Source of the DNA: Herbaspirillum sp. SJZ106
Lineage (GTDB): Bacteria; Pseudomonadota; Gammaproteobacteria; Burkholderiales; Burkholderiaceae_D
Assembly (NCBI RefSeq): GCF_006715495.1
Contig: NZ_VFNI01000004.1
Location: 253,013-317,012, forward strand
Direction: 5' to 3'
DNA: 64,000 nt
The notes under the pieces were generated by a model that saw only the letters and a program-made list of their open reading frames with translations, did not search any database and was not told where the DNA came from. The translations under genes were made by a program, and so were the position numbers. Positions 48,770 to 57,662 of this stretch are shown here, one piece after another (the first letter of the stretch is position 1; every line of letters starts with the position of its first letter).

Positions 48770-48805
48770 ATAAAAAACCCGCATAGCTAAGAGCTGTGCG
48801 GGTTT
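48770..48805 (-). terminator. Terminator downstream of tRNA-Ser
   Basis: 14-bp stem (AAACCCGCATAGCT/AGCTGTGCGGGTTT, one G-U pair) with loop AAG, followed on the minus strand by a T run. It lies 35 bp beyond the tRNA 3' end. Confidence 0.85.
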
Positions 48806-48839
48806 GGTAGATTTTTAGAGTCTATCCTAGACTAATCTT

Positions 48840-48933
48840 TGGCGGAGACGGAGGGATTCGAACCCTCGATACAGGTTTAAGCCCATATGCTTCCTTAGCA
48901 GGGAAGTGCCTTCGACCACTCGGCCACGTCTCC
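48840..48933 (-). tRNA. serX: tRNA-Ser(GCU)
   Basis: 94 nt on the minus strand. Acceptor arms GGAGACG and CGTCTCC pair perfectly, discriminator is G and the CCA end is encoded. The anticodon loop CTGCTAA holds anticodon GCU. The extra arm of class II tRNA and the GGTTCGAATCC T arm are present. Its 3' end is the integration site of the island. The symbol is provisional. Confidence 0.93.
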
Positions 48934-49055
48934 ACACTGCAGGCAGTTACTGCGCTGCCTCAGCGAAGTCACGCATAATAGCTTCTCAACTGCGTTTGGT
49001 CAATCGGCGGTTTGCAAAAAACCGCCGATTTGTCCGCGGAACTTCGGTATGACGA

Positions 49056-50309
49056 TTACTTGGCGCTGTCCAGGTCGAATGCCTTGTGCAGGGCGCGCAC
49101 AGCCAGTTCCATGTACTTCTCGTCGATCAGCACCGAGATCTTGATTTCCGAGGTGGAGATCATCTGGATGTTGACGCCTTCTTCCGACAGCGTGCGGAAC
49201 ATTTGCGAGGCGATGCCGACGTGGCTGCGCATGCCCACGCCCACCACCGAGACCTTCGAGACCTTGGTGTCGCCGTTGATGGCGGCGGCGCCGATGTGGG
49301 CCTTGACGCTGCTGTCGAGCACTTGCACCGCCTTGGCGTATTCGGCGCGCGGCACGGTGAAGGTGAAGTCGGTCTTGCCTTCGACAGATTGGTTCTGGAT
49401 GATCATGTCGACTTCGATGTTGGCGTCGGCGACCGGGCCCAGGATCTGGTAGGCGATGCCCGGACGATCTGGCACGCCGAGCACGGTGATCTTGGCTTCG
49501 TCGCGGGAAAATGCGATGCCGGTGATGGTTGCTTGTTCCATGTTGGTGTCTTCCTCAAACGAAATCAGGGTGCCGGAGACGGTTTCTTCGGCGAGCGGCA
49601 TGAGCGGGTCGGTCAGCGACGACAGTACGCGGGTCGGCATCTTGTAGTTGCCGGCGAATTCCACGGAGCGGATCTGCAGCACCTTGGAGCCCAGCGATGC
49701 CATTTCCAGCATTTCCTCGAACGTGACGGTGTTGAGGCGGCGCGCTTCGCTGACCACGCGCGGGTCGGTGGTGTAGACGCCGTCGACGTCGGTGTAGATC
49801 AGGCATTCGGCGGCCTTGATGGCGGCGGCTACTGCCACGGCCGAGGTGTCGGAACCGCCGCGTCCCAGCGTGGTGATGTTGCCGTCGGCGTCGACGCCCT
49901 GGAAGCCGGTGATGATGACGATCTTGCCGGCGTTCAGGTCGCGCCGTACCTTGGCGTCGTCGATCGAGCGGATGCGCGCCTTGGTGAAGGAGGAATCGGT
50001 CTTGATCGGCACTTGCCAGCCGGCGTAGGACACAGCCTCTTTGCCCAGCGCCTGCAGCGCGATGGCCAGCAATGCCACCGAAGCCTGTTCGCCGGTAGAG
50101 GCCAGCATATCCAGTTCGCGGCCGTCGGGCTGGGCCATGATTTCTTTGGCCAAGCCGAGCAAGCGGTTGGTTTCACCAGACATCGCCGAAGGGACGACGA
50201 CGATCTGGTGGCCTGCGTCGTGCCATTTGGCAACGCGCTTTGCGACATTCTTGATGCGCTCTGTCGAGCCCATCGAAGTGCCGCCGTATTTGTGAACGTA
50301 TAAAGCCAT
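49056..50309 (-). CDS. lysC: Aspartate kinase
   Basis: A 417-residue enzyme making aspartyl phosphate, the first step to lysine, threonine and methionine. N-terminus VHKYGGTSMGSTERIKNVAK is the kinase signature; GRGGSDTSAVAVAAAI and TDVDGVYTTDPR follow. Two ACT domains occupy the C-terminal third (ITGIAFSRDEAKITVLGVPD and VGVGMRSHVGIASQMF), so feedback control by lysine and threonine is expected. It stands alone upstream of tRNA-Ser. Confidence 0.96.
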   Translation of the reverse strand: MALYVHKYGGTSMGSTERIKNVAKRVAKWHDAGHQIVVVPSAMSGETNRLLGLAKEIMAQPDGRELDMLASTGEQASVALLAIALQALGKEAVSYAGWQVPIKTDSSFTKARIRSIDDAKVRRDLNAGKIVIITGFQGVDADGNITTLGRGGSDTSAVAVAAAIKAAECLIYTDVDGVYTTDPRVVSEARRLNTVTFEEMLEMASLGSKVLQIRSVEFAGNYKMPTRVLSSLTDPLMPLAEETVSGTLISFEEDTNMEQATITGIAFSRDEAKITVLGVPDRPGIAYQILGPVADANIEVDMIIQNQSVEGKTDFTFTVPRAEYAKAVQVLDSSVKAHIGAAAINGDTKVSKVSVVGVGMRSHVGIASQMFRTLSEEGVNIQMISTSEIKISVLIDEKYMELAVRALHKAFDLDSAK

Positions 50310-50765
50310 AGGGATAAAGATAGGTGGCCGACTTTGACGAACAACCGCTAGCTAGGCCGGAGGGAACAAACCCTTGACTTTACATCCGGTGGGCCAAAAT
50401 CTCAAGGAAAAGCTTGTCCGGCAAGGCTTTCTGATGAAGTTTCGGATGTCGCGGCGCAGCAAAACATGCCGTGGGCAAGGTTCGTGGCGCGCAATTTGGC
50501 GGGATCGGCCCCAGGCAACGCAAATTGCGTGCAAAAGTACGATGCAAAGCGGGAAACGAGGGGGGAGGAGCGGGAGGGGCACCAGCTGTCATGCGCTGCA
50601 GGCTCAGGTCTGGCAGGCGGCATGGCAGTTGGTGCTGCTGTACTGATATGAAGCTTCGGTACTGCGTACTTCTGTTACCCGATCTTCAGCCCGGTGCCGG
50701 TGGTTCGGACGCGCGATGGCGGAACGCTGCCGTCGGGCTGGATGGCGGTCGTGCAAGAAAACTGA
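50310..50765. other. Intergenic region with no recognised gene
   Basis: 456 bases between lysC and the DUF4148 gene, both on the minus strand. Small open frames here overlap one another in several frames and have no ribosome sites or family similarity. It should hold the lysC promoter. No RNA element was recognised; a lysine riboswitch-like structure was not seen. Confidence 0.4.
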
Positions 50766-51047
50766 TCAGGCGCCGCTGTACAGGCTGTCGGCCTTGTTGC
50801 TGCTGGCTTGCTGCACTTCGTTTTGCACTTGCTGGCGGCTCAGGTGAGCGCTGGCCTGGCGAACGATAGGGTACTCGTTGCGCACGGCGATCTCACCGTT
50901 GGCGCGGGCGCGTTGCAGTTCTGCCTTGACGTCGGCGCGGGTCTGGGTCGACACGAAAGCGGTTTCAGGGGGATACGGTGCTTCTGCCAGGGCGGCGCCA
51001 GCGGCGACCAGGAGAGCGGCGGCAACGGTAATGTTCTTGATGCTCAT
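50766..51047 (-). CDS. DUF4148 secreted protein
   Basis: A 93-residue protein with a signal peptide (IKNITVAAALLVAAGAALA, cleavage before EAP). The mature part has the DUF4148 motif TRADVKAELQRARANGEI and a C-terminal QVQNEVQQASSNKADSLYSG. The family is common and multi-copy in Burkholderiales, function unknown. The ATG at 51,047 is preceded by AAGGACAAG. The longer frame starting at 51,161 is not used. Confidence 0.85.
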   Translation of the reverse strand: MSIKNITVAAALLVAAGAALAEAPYPPETAFVSTQTRADVKAELQRARANGEIAVRNEYPIVRQASAHLSRQQVQNEVQQASSNKADSLYSGA

Positions 51048-51266
51048 GATCTTGTCCTTCTTGGTAAGTTGATAATAATCCGCAGGCACCTTGGCCGATA
51101 AGAGGTTCCGGTCAACATGCGCTGTTCCTTCGGAATCGGCTGGAAGCGTTTGCTGTTGCATTCGCCCAACCGATGAATGCAGTCTAAATGTTGCCTATGC
51201 AAAGAAAAATGGGTTTAATCGGAATTAACTATTTCTCTATCTGGAACAATCGGGGGCTTGAAAAAT

Positions 51267-52178
51267 ATGGACCGGCTGCAATCGATGCGGGTGTTCGCCA
51301 AGGTGGTGGAGCAGGGGAGTTTCGTGCGTGCGGCGGAAATCATGGGGATTTCCAATGCAGTGGCCACGCGGTTTATCGCCGATCTGGAGGCGCACCTGGG
51401 CACGCGGCTGCTGAACCGCTCGACGCGCCGCCTGTCGCTGACGGAATCCGGGCAGGCGTATCTGGAGCGTGTGCGGCTGATCCTGGCCGAGATCGACGAT
51501 GCAGAAGCGCTGGTTTCGCTCGATACCAAGATGCCGGGCGGGACCCTGGCCATCTACTCGCATGCGGGATTCGGGCAGTCGCAGCTGGGCGGACTGCTGT
51601 CCGGCTATTCCCAGGCCTACCCGGAAGTGGTGCTGGACGTGACCCTGTCCGACCGCACCATCGACTTGGTGGAAGAAGGGATCGACATCGGGTTTTTCAG
51701 CAGCATGCAAAAGGTTGACGCCAGCATGATCGTGCGCCAGGTGGGCATTGCCAAGGTGGTGCTGTGCGCGTCAACGGACTACATCGCCAAACATGGCGCC
51801 CCGCAGAACCCGGAAGACCTGTCGCGCCATAGCTGCCTGAATTTTTCGCATGAATACCTGCGCCACCATTGGCATGTCAATACGATCAACGGTGTACTGG
51901 ATGTGCCCATCGTCAGCAAAGTGGTGTCCAACAGCGGCGTATTGCTGCGGGAGTTCGCGTTGACCGGCATGGGTATCGTGCTGCGGCCGTCGTTTTCGCT
52001 GGGCGACGATTTGCGCTGCGGCAAGCTGGTGCGGGTGCTGCCGGACTTCGATACCGGCCAGGTGATCATTTCGATGGCCTATCCCAGCCGGCGCCTGTTG
52101 TCGGCCAAGGTGCGCAGTTTCGTGGAGTATGTCAGCGCGCGTTATCCGCATCCGGAGAGCGACCCCTGGCTGGCTTGA
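51267..52178 (+). CDS. LysR-family transcriptional regulator
   Basis: A 303-residue regulator. Winged helix: DRLQSMRVFAKVVEQGSFVR and VATRFIADLEAHLGTRLLNR; the substrate-binding domain follows (GGTLAIYSHAGFGQSQLGGL to SAKVRSFVEYVSARY). ATG at 51,267 was chosen over the TTG at 51,258. No adjacent divergent enzyme gene is present (the DUF4148 gene is upstream, on the other strand), so the regulated target is unknown. Confidence 0.87.
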   Translation: MDRLQSMRVFAKVVEQGSFVRAAEIMGISNAVATRFIADLEAHLGTRLLNRSTRRLSLTESGQAYLERVRLILAEIDDAEALVSLDTKMPGGTLAIYSHAGFGQSQLGGLLSGYSQAYPEVVLDVTLSDRTIDLVEEGIDIGFFSSMQKVDASMIVRQVGIAKVVLCASTDYIAKHGAPQNPEDLSRHSCLNFSHEYLRHHWHVNTINGVLDVPIVSKVVSNSGVLLREFALTGMGIVLRPSFSLGDDLRCGKLVRVLPDFDTGQVIISMAYPSRRLLSAKVRSFVEYVSARYPHPESDPWLA

Positions 52179-52190
52179 GCCGGCGGCCGA

Positions 52191-52616
52191 TCAGATGACG
52201 TCGGCCAGCTTGGCCAGCAGGTTGCACTCTTCCTGCCAGGTGCGGCGTTCCGCGGTGCTGATGGCTTCGCGCTGCAAGTCGGCATCGCTTTTTTCCAGTT
52301 GCGAAAGCAGGATGCGTTCCGCCAGCCGGGTATCGGGCTCCATCGGGCCGAAGAAGGCGACAGTGGCGCCGCGTTCGATGAGCAGGGTGGGGAAATTGTC
52401 GATGTCGAGGTCGCCGACCAGGTCGGCCTGGTCTTCGATGTCGATCCAGACGAAATGATGTTGCGGATAACGCGCCGCCCAGGCGCTGAAGGCGATGTCG
52501 TAATCGCGGCAACTGCCGCACCAGGCCGCGCACAGGCAGGCGACGACCCAGGTGTCGTTGCGCAGGGCGTCTGCCAGTTGGCGGCGGTTGGTCTGGTCTA
52601 ATTTCTGGTAGGACAT
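52191..52616 (-). CDS. Thioredoxin-fold protein
   Basis: A 141-residue cytoplasmic protein with a redox motif CGSC in VACLCAAWCGSCRDYDI (near residues 33-36), a preceding extra cysteine, and the cis-proline loop NFPTLLIERG. The rest follows the thioredoxin fold, with a C-terminal extension of about 35 residues (SQLEKSDADLQREAISTAER). It probably reduces disulfides, but partners are unknown. It converges on the LysR gene (12 bp) and diverges from tsaB. Confidence 0.8.
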   Translation of the reverse strand: MSYQKLDQTNRRQLADALRNDTWVVACLCAAWCGSCRDYDIAFSAWAARYPQHHFVWIDIEDQADLVGDLDIDNFPTLLIERGATVAFFGPMEPDTRLAERILLSQLEKSDADLQREAISTAERRTWQEECNLLAKLADVI

Positions 52617-52727
52617 GGCGCCGCTATTTTACCCGCTTCGGCAGCCGTGGTTTGGCTCTGGAATAAACTGGGCGCCGGCGCTTGCCAACAGCGCAGGGAA
52701 AAGCCTGCCTCACGGTAAAATAGCGGG

Positions 52728-53447
52728 ATGTCCACGATCTTAGCCATTGAAACATCCACCGAGCTCGCATCGGCAGCGCTGCTGCACCAGGGCGAGCTGA
52801 TCTCGCGCGAATCCGCCGGCGCGCAGACCCATTCCGATTCGATTCTCCCGATGATCCAGCAATTGCTGGCCGAAGCCGGCATCCCCCTTTCCCGGTGCGA
52901 TGCGCTGGCCTTCGGCGTGGGACCTGGCTCTTTCACCGGCGTGCGCACGGCCTGCGGCGTAGTGCAGGGGCTGGCCTTCGGCATTGACCGGCCGGTGGTG
53001 CCGGTCGTCACGCTGGAAGCGGCGGCCCAGGCGTGCCGGGCCGCGCATCCCGATGTCGTTGAAGTCTTGCCCATCCTCGACGCCCGCATGGGGGAGGTGT
53101 ATTGGGCGCGCTATCGCGCAGGCGATGACGGCGGTTGGGATATGCTGGCCGAGCCGGCATTGTCGGCGGCCGGGCAGGTCGGCACCGCAGGCAAGCCGGT
53201 GGCCTGCGGTAACGGCCTTGCCGTGTATGCCGCGCACTTCACGCCGGATTTCTGCGCCGGCGAATTCGCGGCCGCTTATCCGCAGTTCATGCCGCATGCC
53301 CGCCATGTGGCGAGCCTGGGGCTGTTTCATTTTGCCCAGGGGCGCGCCTTGCCGGCGCAGGAGGCGCAACCGCTCTACCTGCGCAACAAGGTCGCGCTGA
53401 CCACCGCCGAACGCGAGCAGCGCGATGCCTTGAAGGGAGCGGCATGA
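52728..53447 (+). CDS. tsaB: tRNA threonylcarbamoyladenosine biosynthesis protein TsaB
   Basis: A 239-residue member of the ASKHA family needed for the t6A37 modification of tRNA. It begins STILAIETSTELASAALLHQ and has SRCDALAFGVGPGSFTGVRT, the TsaB signature. It acts as the scaffold for TsaD. It starts a tight operon with rimI (stop/start overlap) and udg. Confidence 0.95.
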   Translation: MSTILAIETSTELASAALLHQGELISRESAGAQTHSDSILPMIQQLLAEAGIPLSRCDALAFGVGPGSFTGVRTACGVVQGLAFGIDRPVVPVVTLEAAAQACRAAHPDVVEVLPILDARMGEVYWARYRAGDDGGWDMLAEPALSAAGQVGTAGKPVACGNGLAVYAAHFTPDFCAGEFAAAYPQFMPHARHVASLGLFHFAQGRALPAQEAQPLYLRNKVALTTAEREQRDALKGAA

Positions 53448-53950
53448 CCTCGGCGGTCGAGAACGGCGCCGAGCTGTTGTCCGGATTGGAGGCGCGCTTC
53501 GGGCCGCTGAGGTTCGCGCCGATGACGACAGACGACATCGATGCCGTGGTCGAGATTGAAAACGCCGTCTATTCGCATCCGTGGACCCGCGGCAATTTCC
53601 TCGATTCGCTATACAGCGGTTACCAGGCGCAGACGCTGCGCGACGGCGCGCATGCCTTGCTGGGCTATTTCCTGGTCATGCTGGCGGTGGACGAAGCGCA
53701 CTTGCTCAACATCAGTGTCGCTGCCGCGCACCAGCATCAGGGGCTGGGCCAATTGCTGCTCAACCAGGCTACCGCGCTTGGCCGCAGCAACCGGATGCGC
53801 ACCATGCTGCTGGAAGTGCGCGAGTCCAATACGCATGCGATCAAGGTATATAAACGCTATGGCTTTTCCGAAATCGGTCGGCGCAAGAACTATTATCCGG
53901 CCGGGAACAATGCCCGCGAAGGGGCGATCGTCATGAGTCTCGCGCTATGA
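53444..53950 (+). CDS. rimI: Ribosomal protein S18 alanine N-acetyltransferase
   Basis: A 168-residue GNAT enzyme. The acetyl-CoA binding site reads ISVAAAHQHQGLGQLLLNQA (Q/RxxGxG/A pattern), with LEVRESNTHAIKVYKRYGF following. The N-terminal extension of about 15 residues is not conserved. It overlaps tsaB by 4 bp and udg by 4 bp. The tsaB-rimI pairing is widespread. Confidence 0.93.
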   Translation: MTSAVENGAELLSGLEARFGPLRFAPMTTDDIDAVVEIENAVYSHPWTRGNFLDSLYSGYQAQTLRDGAHALLGYFLVMLAVDEAHLLNISVAAAHQHQGLGQLLLNQATALGRSNRMRTMLLEVRESNTHAIKVYKRYGFSEIGRRKNYYPAGNNAREGAIVMSLAL

Positions 53951-54996
53951 GTGAAGAATTGAACAACGAGAAAGAATACGGTTCCTCGCTGGCATTGCTG
54001 GATGCCTTGGGCATCGGCCCGGTGTGGGTGCGGCGCGACCTCGCCGTGGAACCGGCCGTAGAAGAGGCCGTGGCGGCGGAAGAAGCGCCGGCCGCAGTCG
54101 CCGAGATGCGTCAGGATGCGTCTGTGTCTGTGTCTGCGCCTGCGCCTGCGCCAGCGGTTGCTGCACTGCGTCCTGCCTTTGCGGTTTCTGAGGCAAGCGC
54201 TGCGGCAGCGCCGCCGGTGGCGCGTCCTGTGCCGGCGTCGCCGCCACCACGAGCGTCCGCGCATCGCAGCGCGCCGCCTGAAGACGATGGCGGCCCCCCA
54301 GCGTGGCTGGACGAGATGGATTTCGCCGCATCGATGGAGCCGCTGGTGCTGCCCCATGACGATGAGGAAGACAGTGCGCCTGCGGCCGTCGATCCGATGA
54401 TCGCCAGGATTGCCGCCATGGAGTGGCCGCAGCTCAAGGAAAGCGTGGCCGATTGCCGCCGCTGCGGCTTGTGCAATGGCCGCAAGAACACCGTCTTCGG
54501 CGTCGGCGATGAAAAGGCCAAATGGCTGTTCATCGGCGAAGGTCCGGGCCGCAACGAGGATATGCAAGGCGAGCCGTTCGTCGGCCCGGCCGGCAAGCTG
54601 CTCGACAACATGCTGGCGGCGATGGGCTTGAAGCGCGGCGACAATGCCTACATCGCCAACATCGTCAAATGCCGTCCGACCGATGACAACGGGCGCGACC
54701 GTCCGCCATCGCCGCAGGAAGTGTCGGCCTGCCTGCCTTACCTGCAACGCCAGATCGCGCTGATCCAGCCGACGGTGCTGGTGGCGCTGGGCAAGACCGC
54801 GGCGATCTCGCTGCTGGGCCTGGATCCATCGACGCCGGTATCCAAGCTGCGCGGCACCGTGCACCGCTACCAGGAGCTGCCGCTGGTGGTGACCTACCAT
54901 CCGGCGTATCTGCTGCGTACGCTGGGCGACAAGAGCAAATCCTGGGCCGACCTGTGCCTGGCGATGACCGCCTTCCAGCGCCAGCCGGTGCAATGA
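53947..54996 (+). CDS. Uracil-DNA glycosylase, family 4 (Fe-S type)
   Basis: A 349-residue protein. The C-terminal 200 residues are the enzyme: DCRRCGLCNGRKNTVFGVGD (cysteine cluster ligands), LFIGEGPGRNEDMQGEPFVG, cited in part, and TYHPAYLLRT near the end. The N-terminal 150 residues are an Ala/Pro/Glu-rich low-complexity stretch, which is unusual in length but common in Burkholderiales homologues. It removes uracil from DNA. It is third in the tsaB-rimI operon. Confidence 0.9.
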   Translation: MSEELNNEKEYGSSLALLDALGIGPVWVRRDLAVEPAVEEAVAAEEAPAAVAEMRQDASVSVSAPAPAPAVAALRPAFAVSEASAAAAPPVARPVPASPPPRASAHRSAPPEDDGGPPAWLDEMDFAASMEPLVLPHDDEEDSAPAAVDPMIARIAAMEWPQLKESVADCRRCGLCNGRKNTVFGVGDEKAKWLFIGEGPGRNEDMQGEPFVGPAGKLLDNMLAAMGLKRGDNAYIANIVKCRPTDDNGRDRPPSPQEVSACLPYLQRQIALIQPTVLVALGKTAAISLLGLDPSTPVSKLRGTVHRYQELPLVVTYHPAYLLRTLGDKSKSWADLCLAMTAFQRQPVQ

Positions 54997-54997
54997 C

Positions 54998-56050
54998 ATG
55001 GCCGACGCCCGCGAGCGTCCCGCTGCAATGAGCTGCCAGGCGCGGTTCCATGAGCGCTGGCCCGAGCTGCGCGATCCGCATGTGCGCGCGCTGGCCTGGC
55101 TGCTGGACGCGCCGGACCTGATGGCCGTCGATGCGCCGTGCTGGGACGGGCGTATCGCCACCCTGGGGCCGGTCGCTGACGAGGTCGCCGCATGGCTGCG
55201 CGCGCTGGAGCAGGACCCGAGGCTAAACCGGCAACTGCACGACCATATGGCGCGCCAGCCCTCGGCTCGATTGGGCCGCTATGCCGAGAAGCTGCTCGGT
55301 TTCTATTTGCAGCAGCGCCGGCAACTGGTCGCCGCCAACCTGCAGGTGCGCAACAATGGCGCGACCAGCGAGACCCTGGGTGAATTCGACTTTCTGGTGC
55401 GCCGCCCCCATATCGATTCCGGCACCGGGCTCGAGCATTGGGAATTCGCCACCAAGTTCTACCTGCTCGAACAGGATCCTTCCCAGCTGGATCAATCAGG
55501 CGAGCTGCCGCCCGATGCCTTCGTTGGCCCCAACCTGGCCGATTCGCTGGGCCGCAAGATGCGCAAGATCATGCAGCAACAATTGATGTTGTCGCGCCAT
55601 CCCGCCGCCGCCGGCGTGTTGTCCGAACCTGTTGTGTCCGCCCAGGCGCTGGTCAAGGGATGGCTGTTCTATCGCGAGCCGTTGTCGTCGTTGCCGGCCG
55701 CGATAGGTATTGCGGCCGACCATTGCCGTGGCTTCTGGTGCGATGCGGCCGCGTTGCGGCAGCGCTATGCGGAGCAGTCAGGCCCATTGCATTTCCTGTT
55801 GTTGCCCCGGCTGGAATGGCTGGCGCCGGCGCGCGTCGATATCGGCCGCACGCTGGGGATGGATGCGGTGCAGGCGGAATTGGCTGCGCGCTTGAGTGCG
55901 GAGCCGGCGCCGCTCATGCTGGCGGTGTGCCGGGGGCCCGGGGCGGGCGAGGGAAGCGATGCCTTCGAAATCGAGCGCGGCTTCATCGTTCCCGGCGACT
56001 GGGAGCAGCGGGCCGCCGAGCAGGTCAGGCATGCGGTGATACGGATCTGA
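54998..56050 (+). CDS. DUF1853 family protein
   Basis: A 350-residue protein starting 1 bp after the UDG stop; MSCQARF at 55,028 is an alternative start. DUF1853 features are seen: RALAWLLDAPDL near the N-terminus, FDFLVRRP and HWEFATKFYLLE (acidic, charged residues as in restriction-endonuclease-like folds), then GPNLADSLGRKM. The GE-FDFLV / WEFATKFYL pattern suggests a PD-(D/E)XK-type nuclease core. The function is unknown; being in the UDG operon hints at DNA repair. Confidence 0.8.
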   Translation: MADARERPAAMSCQARFHERWPELRDPHVRALAWLLDAPDLMAVDAPCWDGRIATLGPVADEVAAWLRALEQDPRLNRQLHDHMARQPSARLGRYAEKLLGFYLQQRRQLVAANLQVRNNGATSETLGEFDFLVRRPHIDSGTGLEHWEFATKFYLLEQDPSQLDQSGELPPDAFVGPNLADSLGRKMRKIMQQQLMLSRHPAAAGVLSEPVVSAQALVKGWLFYREPLSSLPAAIGIAADHCRGFWCDAAALRQRYAEQSGPLHFLLLPRLEWLAPARVDIGRTLGMDAVQAELAARLSAEPAPLMLAVCRGPGAGEGSDAFEIERGFIVPGDWEQRAAEQVRHAVIRI

Positions 56051-56092
56051 GAAGGTAAGGGCGGCAGAGTGGACGTGCCGTCTGCCGCGGCT

Positions 56093-57361
56093 TCAATGGT
56101 GGTGTTTGTCTTCGCCGATCAGCGAGAGCGAATCGTGTTCGCGCTGGTTGGCGGCGTGGCGACGCATGATCAGGTACATGATGCCGGCCACGAAGGAGCC
56201 GAAGATGATGATCACGGTGTTCACATCCAGGTCCATGCGCACCATGAAGGCGTACAGCACCAGCATGGTCAGCACCGAGAGGTTCTCGTTGAAATTCTGT
56301 ACCGCGATCGAATGGCCGGCGCTCATCAGCACGTGGCCGCGGTGTTGCAGCAGTGCATTCATCGGCACCACGAAGTAGCCGGACAGCGCGCCGATGATCA
56401 CCAGCAGCGGATAGGCGATCCAGATCGAGGTGGTGGTGGTCATGAGCATCACCACGATGCCCATGATGATGCCCAGCGGCATGACCGACAGCGATTTCTT
56501 CAGCGGCACGAAGCGGGCGGCGGCCATCGCCCCCAACGCTACGCCCACGGCCACGATGCCTTGCAGGATGGCGGCCTTGTCCAGCGGCATGTGCAGCGAC
56601 TTTTCAGCCCATTTCAGCACGATGAACTGCAGCGTGGCGCCGGCGCCCCAGAACAGGGTGGTCACCGCCAGCGAGATCTGGCCCAGCTTGTCTTTCCACA
56701 GTGTGGTGAAGCAGCCGGCGAAATCGATGATCAGGCGGATCGGGTTGCGTTGCTGGTGTTCGTAGCGGGCGCCGGTATCGGGGATGTTGAGATTGAACAG
56801 CGCGGCGATGATGTAGATGACGGAGATGATGCACAGTGCCGCTTCGGTGGGCGTATCGATGGGGAAATCGACGAGGGGGAAATCGAAGCTGAGGATGACC
56901 GAGGAAACATGCGGGTTGACCAGCGCGCCGCCCAGTACCGTTCCCATGATGATGGAGCCGACCGTCAGGCCTTCGATCCATCCGTTGGCGGCTACCAGTT
57001 TTTCCGGTGGCAGCAGTTCGGTGAGGATCCCGTATTTGGCCGGCGAGTAGGCGGCGGCCCCGAACCCGACCACCGCATAGGACAGCAGGGGATGGACGGT
57101 GAAGAACATCATGCTGCAGCCGACGATCTTGATCATGTTGGTGATCAGCATGACCCGCCCCTTGGGGAAGGCATCGGCGAAAGCGCCGACGAAAGCGGCC
57201 AGCAACACGTAGGAGAGGACGAAGAAAAGCTTGAGCAGCGGCGTCATCCACGGCGGGGAATGCATTTCGGCAAGGAGGGCGATAGCGGCGATCAGCAGCG
57301 CGTTATCGGCGAGCGACGAAAAAAATTGCGCCGCCATGATGGTGTAGAAACCGCGATTCAT
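56093..57361 (-). CDS. lplT: Lysophospholipid transporter LplT
   Basis: A 422-residue major facilitator protein with 12 helices. The start NRGFYTIMAAQFFSSLADNA is the LplT signature, and EMHSPPWMTPLLKLFFVLSY follows. It flips lysophospholipids inward for re-acylation. The Aas acyltransferase usually paired with it is not next to it here. It is divergent from alr, from which it is separated by a short palindromic repeat. Confidence 0.92.
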   Translation of the reverse strand: MNRGFYTIMAAQFFSSLADNALLIAAIALLAEMHSPPWMTPLLKLFFVLSYVLLAAFVGAFADAFPKGRVMLITNMIKIVGCSMMFFTVHPLLSYAVVGFGAAAYSPAKYGILTELLPPEKLVAANGWIEGLTVGSIIMGTVLGGALVNPHVSSVILSFDFPLVDFPIDTPTEAALCIISVIYIIAALFNLNIPDTGARYEHQQRNPIRLIIDFAGCFTTLWKDKLGQISLAVTTLFWGAGATLQFIVLKWAEKSLHMPLDKAAILQGIVAVGVALGAMAAARFVPLKKSLSVMPLGIIMGIVVMLMTTTTSIWIAYPLLVIIGALSGYFVVPMNALLQHRGHVLMSAGHSIAVQNFNENLSVLTMLVLYAFMVRMDLDVNTVIIIFGSFVAGIMYLIMRRHAANQREHDSLSLIGEDKHHH

Positions 57362-57430
57362 CCCTGTCCAAAATGTAACAAATTAGCTCCGGCTAGCTTT
57401 ATACCATGAAACCATGGCGTGCCAATGATT

Positions 57431-57501
57431 AGGGCCTGTTAACATTTGATTTGCGAGATGCGTTGCATCCAGCGGGCGTAAATTGAATGTTAACAAGCCC
57501 T
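57431..57501. repeat. 71-bp palindromic repeat element
   Basis: Two 22-base arms (57,431-57,452 and 57,480-57,501) are inverted copies at 19 of 22 positions, with core GTTAACATT/AATGTTAAC, around a 27-base centre. This resembles small dispersed MITE/REP-like repeats. It lies between lplT and alr in the divergent promoter region, 160 bp upstream of alr. Confidence 0.7.
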
Positions 57502-57662
57502 GGCCTGACCTGAAAGATATTCGTCCGGTAAAATGCCCGCTTGTTCCCCGGCAGGGCAAACTTCCGGGCGATTTGCGGCGCAGCAGCCGGGGTTTTCGAT
57601 CCGGTTCTCGTATTTGTCGTATTGCCCCGCCTTTGCCATCGCTTAACCGGCCACCGTTCATC

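Larger units (their letters stand above)
27328..48859. mobile_element. Genomic island integrated at tRNA-Ser(GCU)
   Basis: About 21.5 kb of visibly lower-GC, gene-sparse DNA between the cyclic-di-GMP operon and tRNA-Ser. A P4-type tyrosine integrase lies next to the tRNA and reads away from it. An AlpA regulator, an XRE regulator and a winged-helix gene lie at the other end. The 18-bp sequence ATACCGTCAAAAATACCG occurs near both ends in direct orientation, consistent with integrase arm sites. Cargo includes nickel/cobalt and chromate resistance, an ImmA/XRE pair, nuclease-like genes and an IS21 element. No conjugation or phage structural genes are seen, so it would need help to move between cells. 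Confidence 0.8.

Noticed and set aside
50310-50765. Lysine riboswitch upstream of lysC
   Set aside because: No riboswitch-like conserved core or multi-helix arrangement was recognisable, and lysC riboswitches are not typical of this group.
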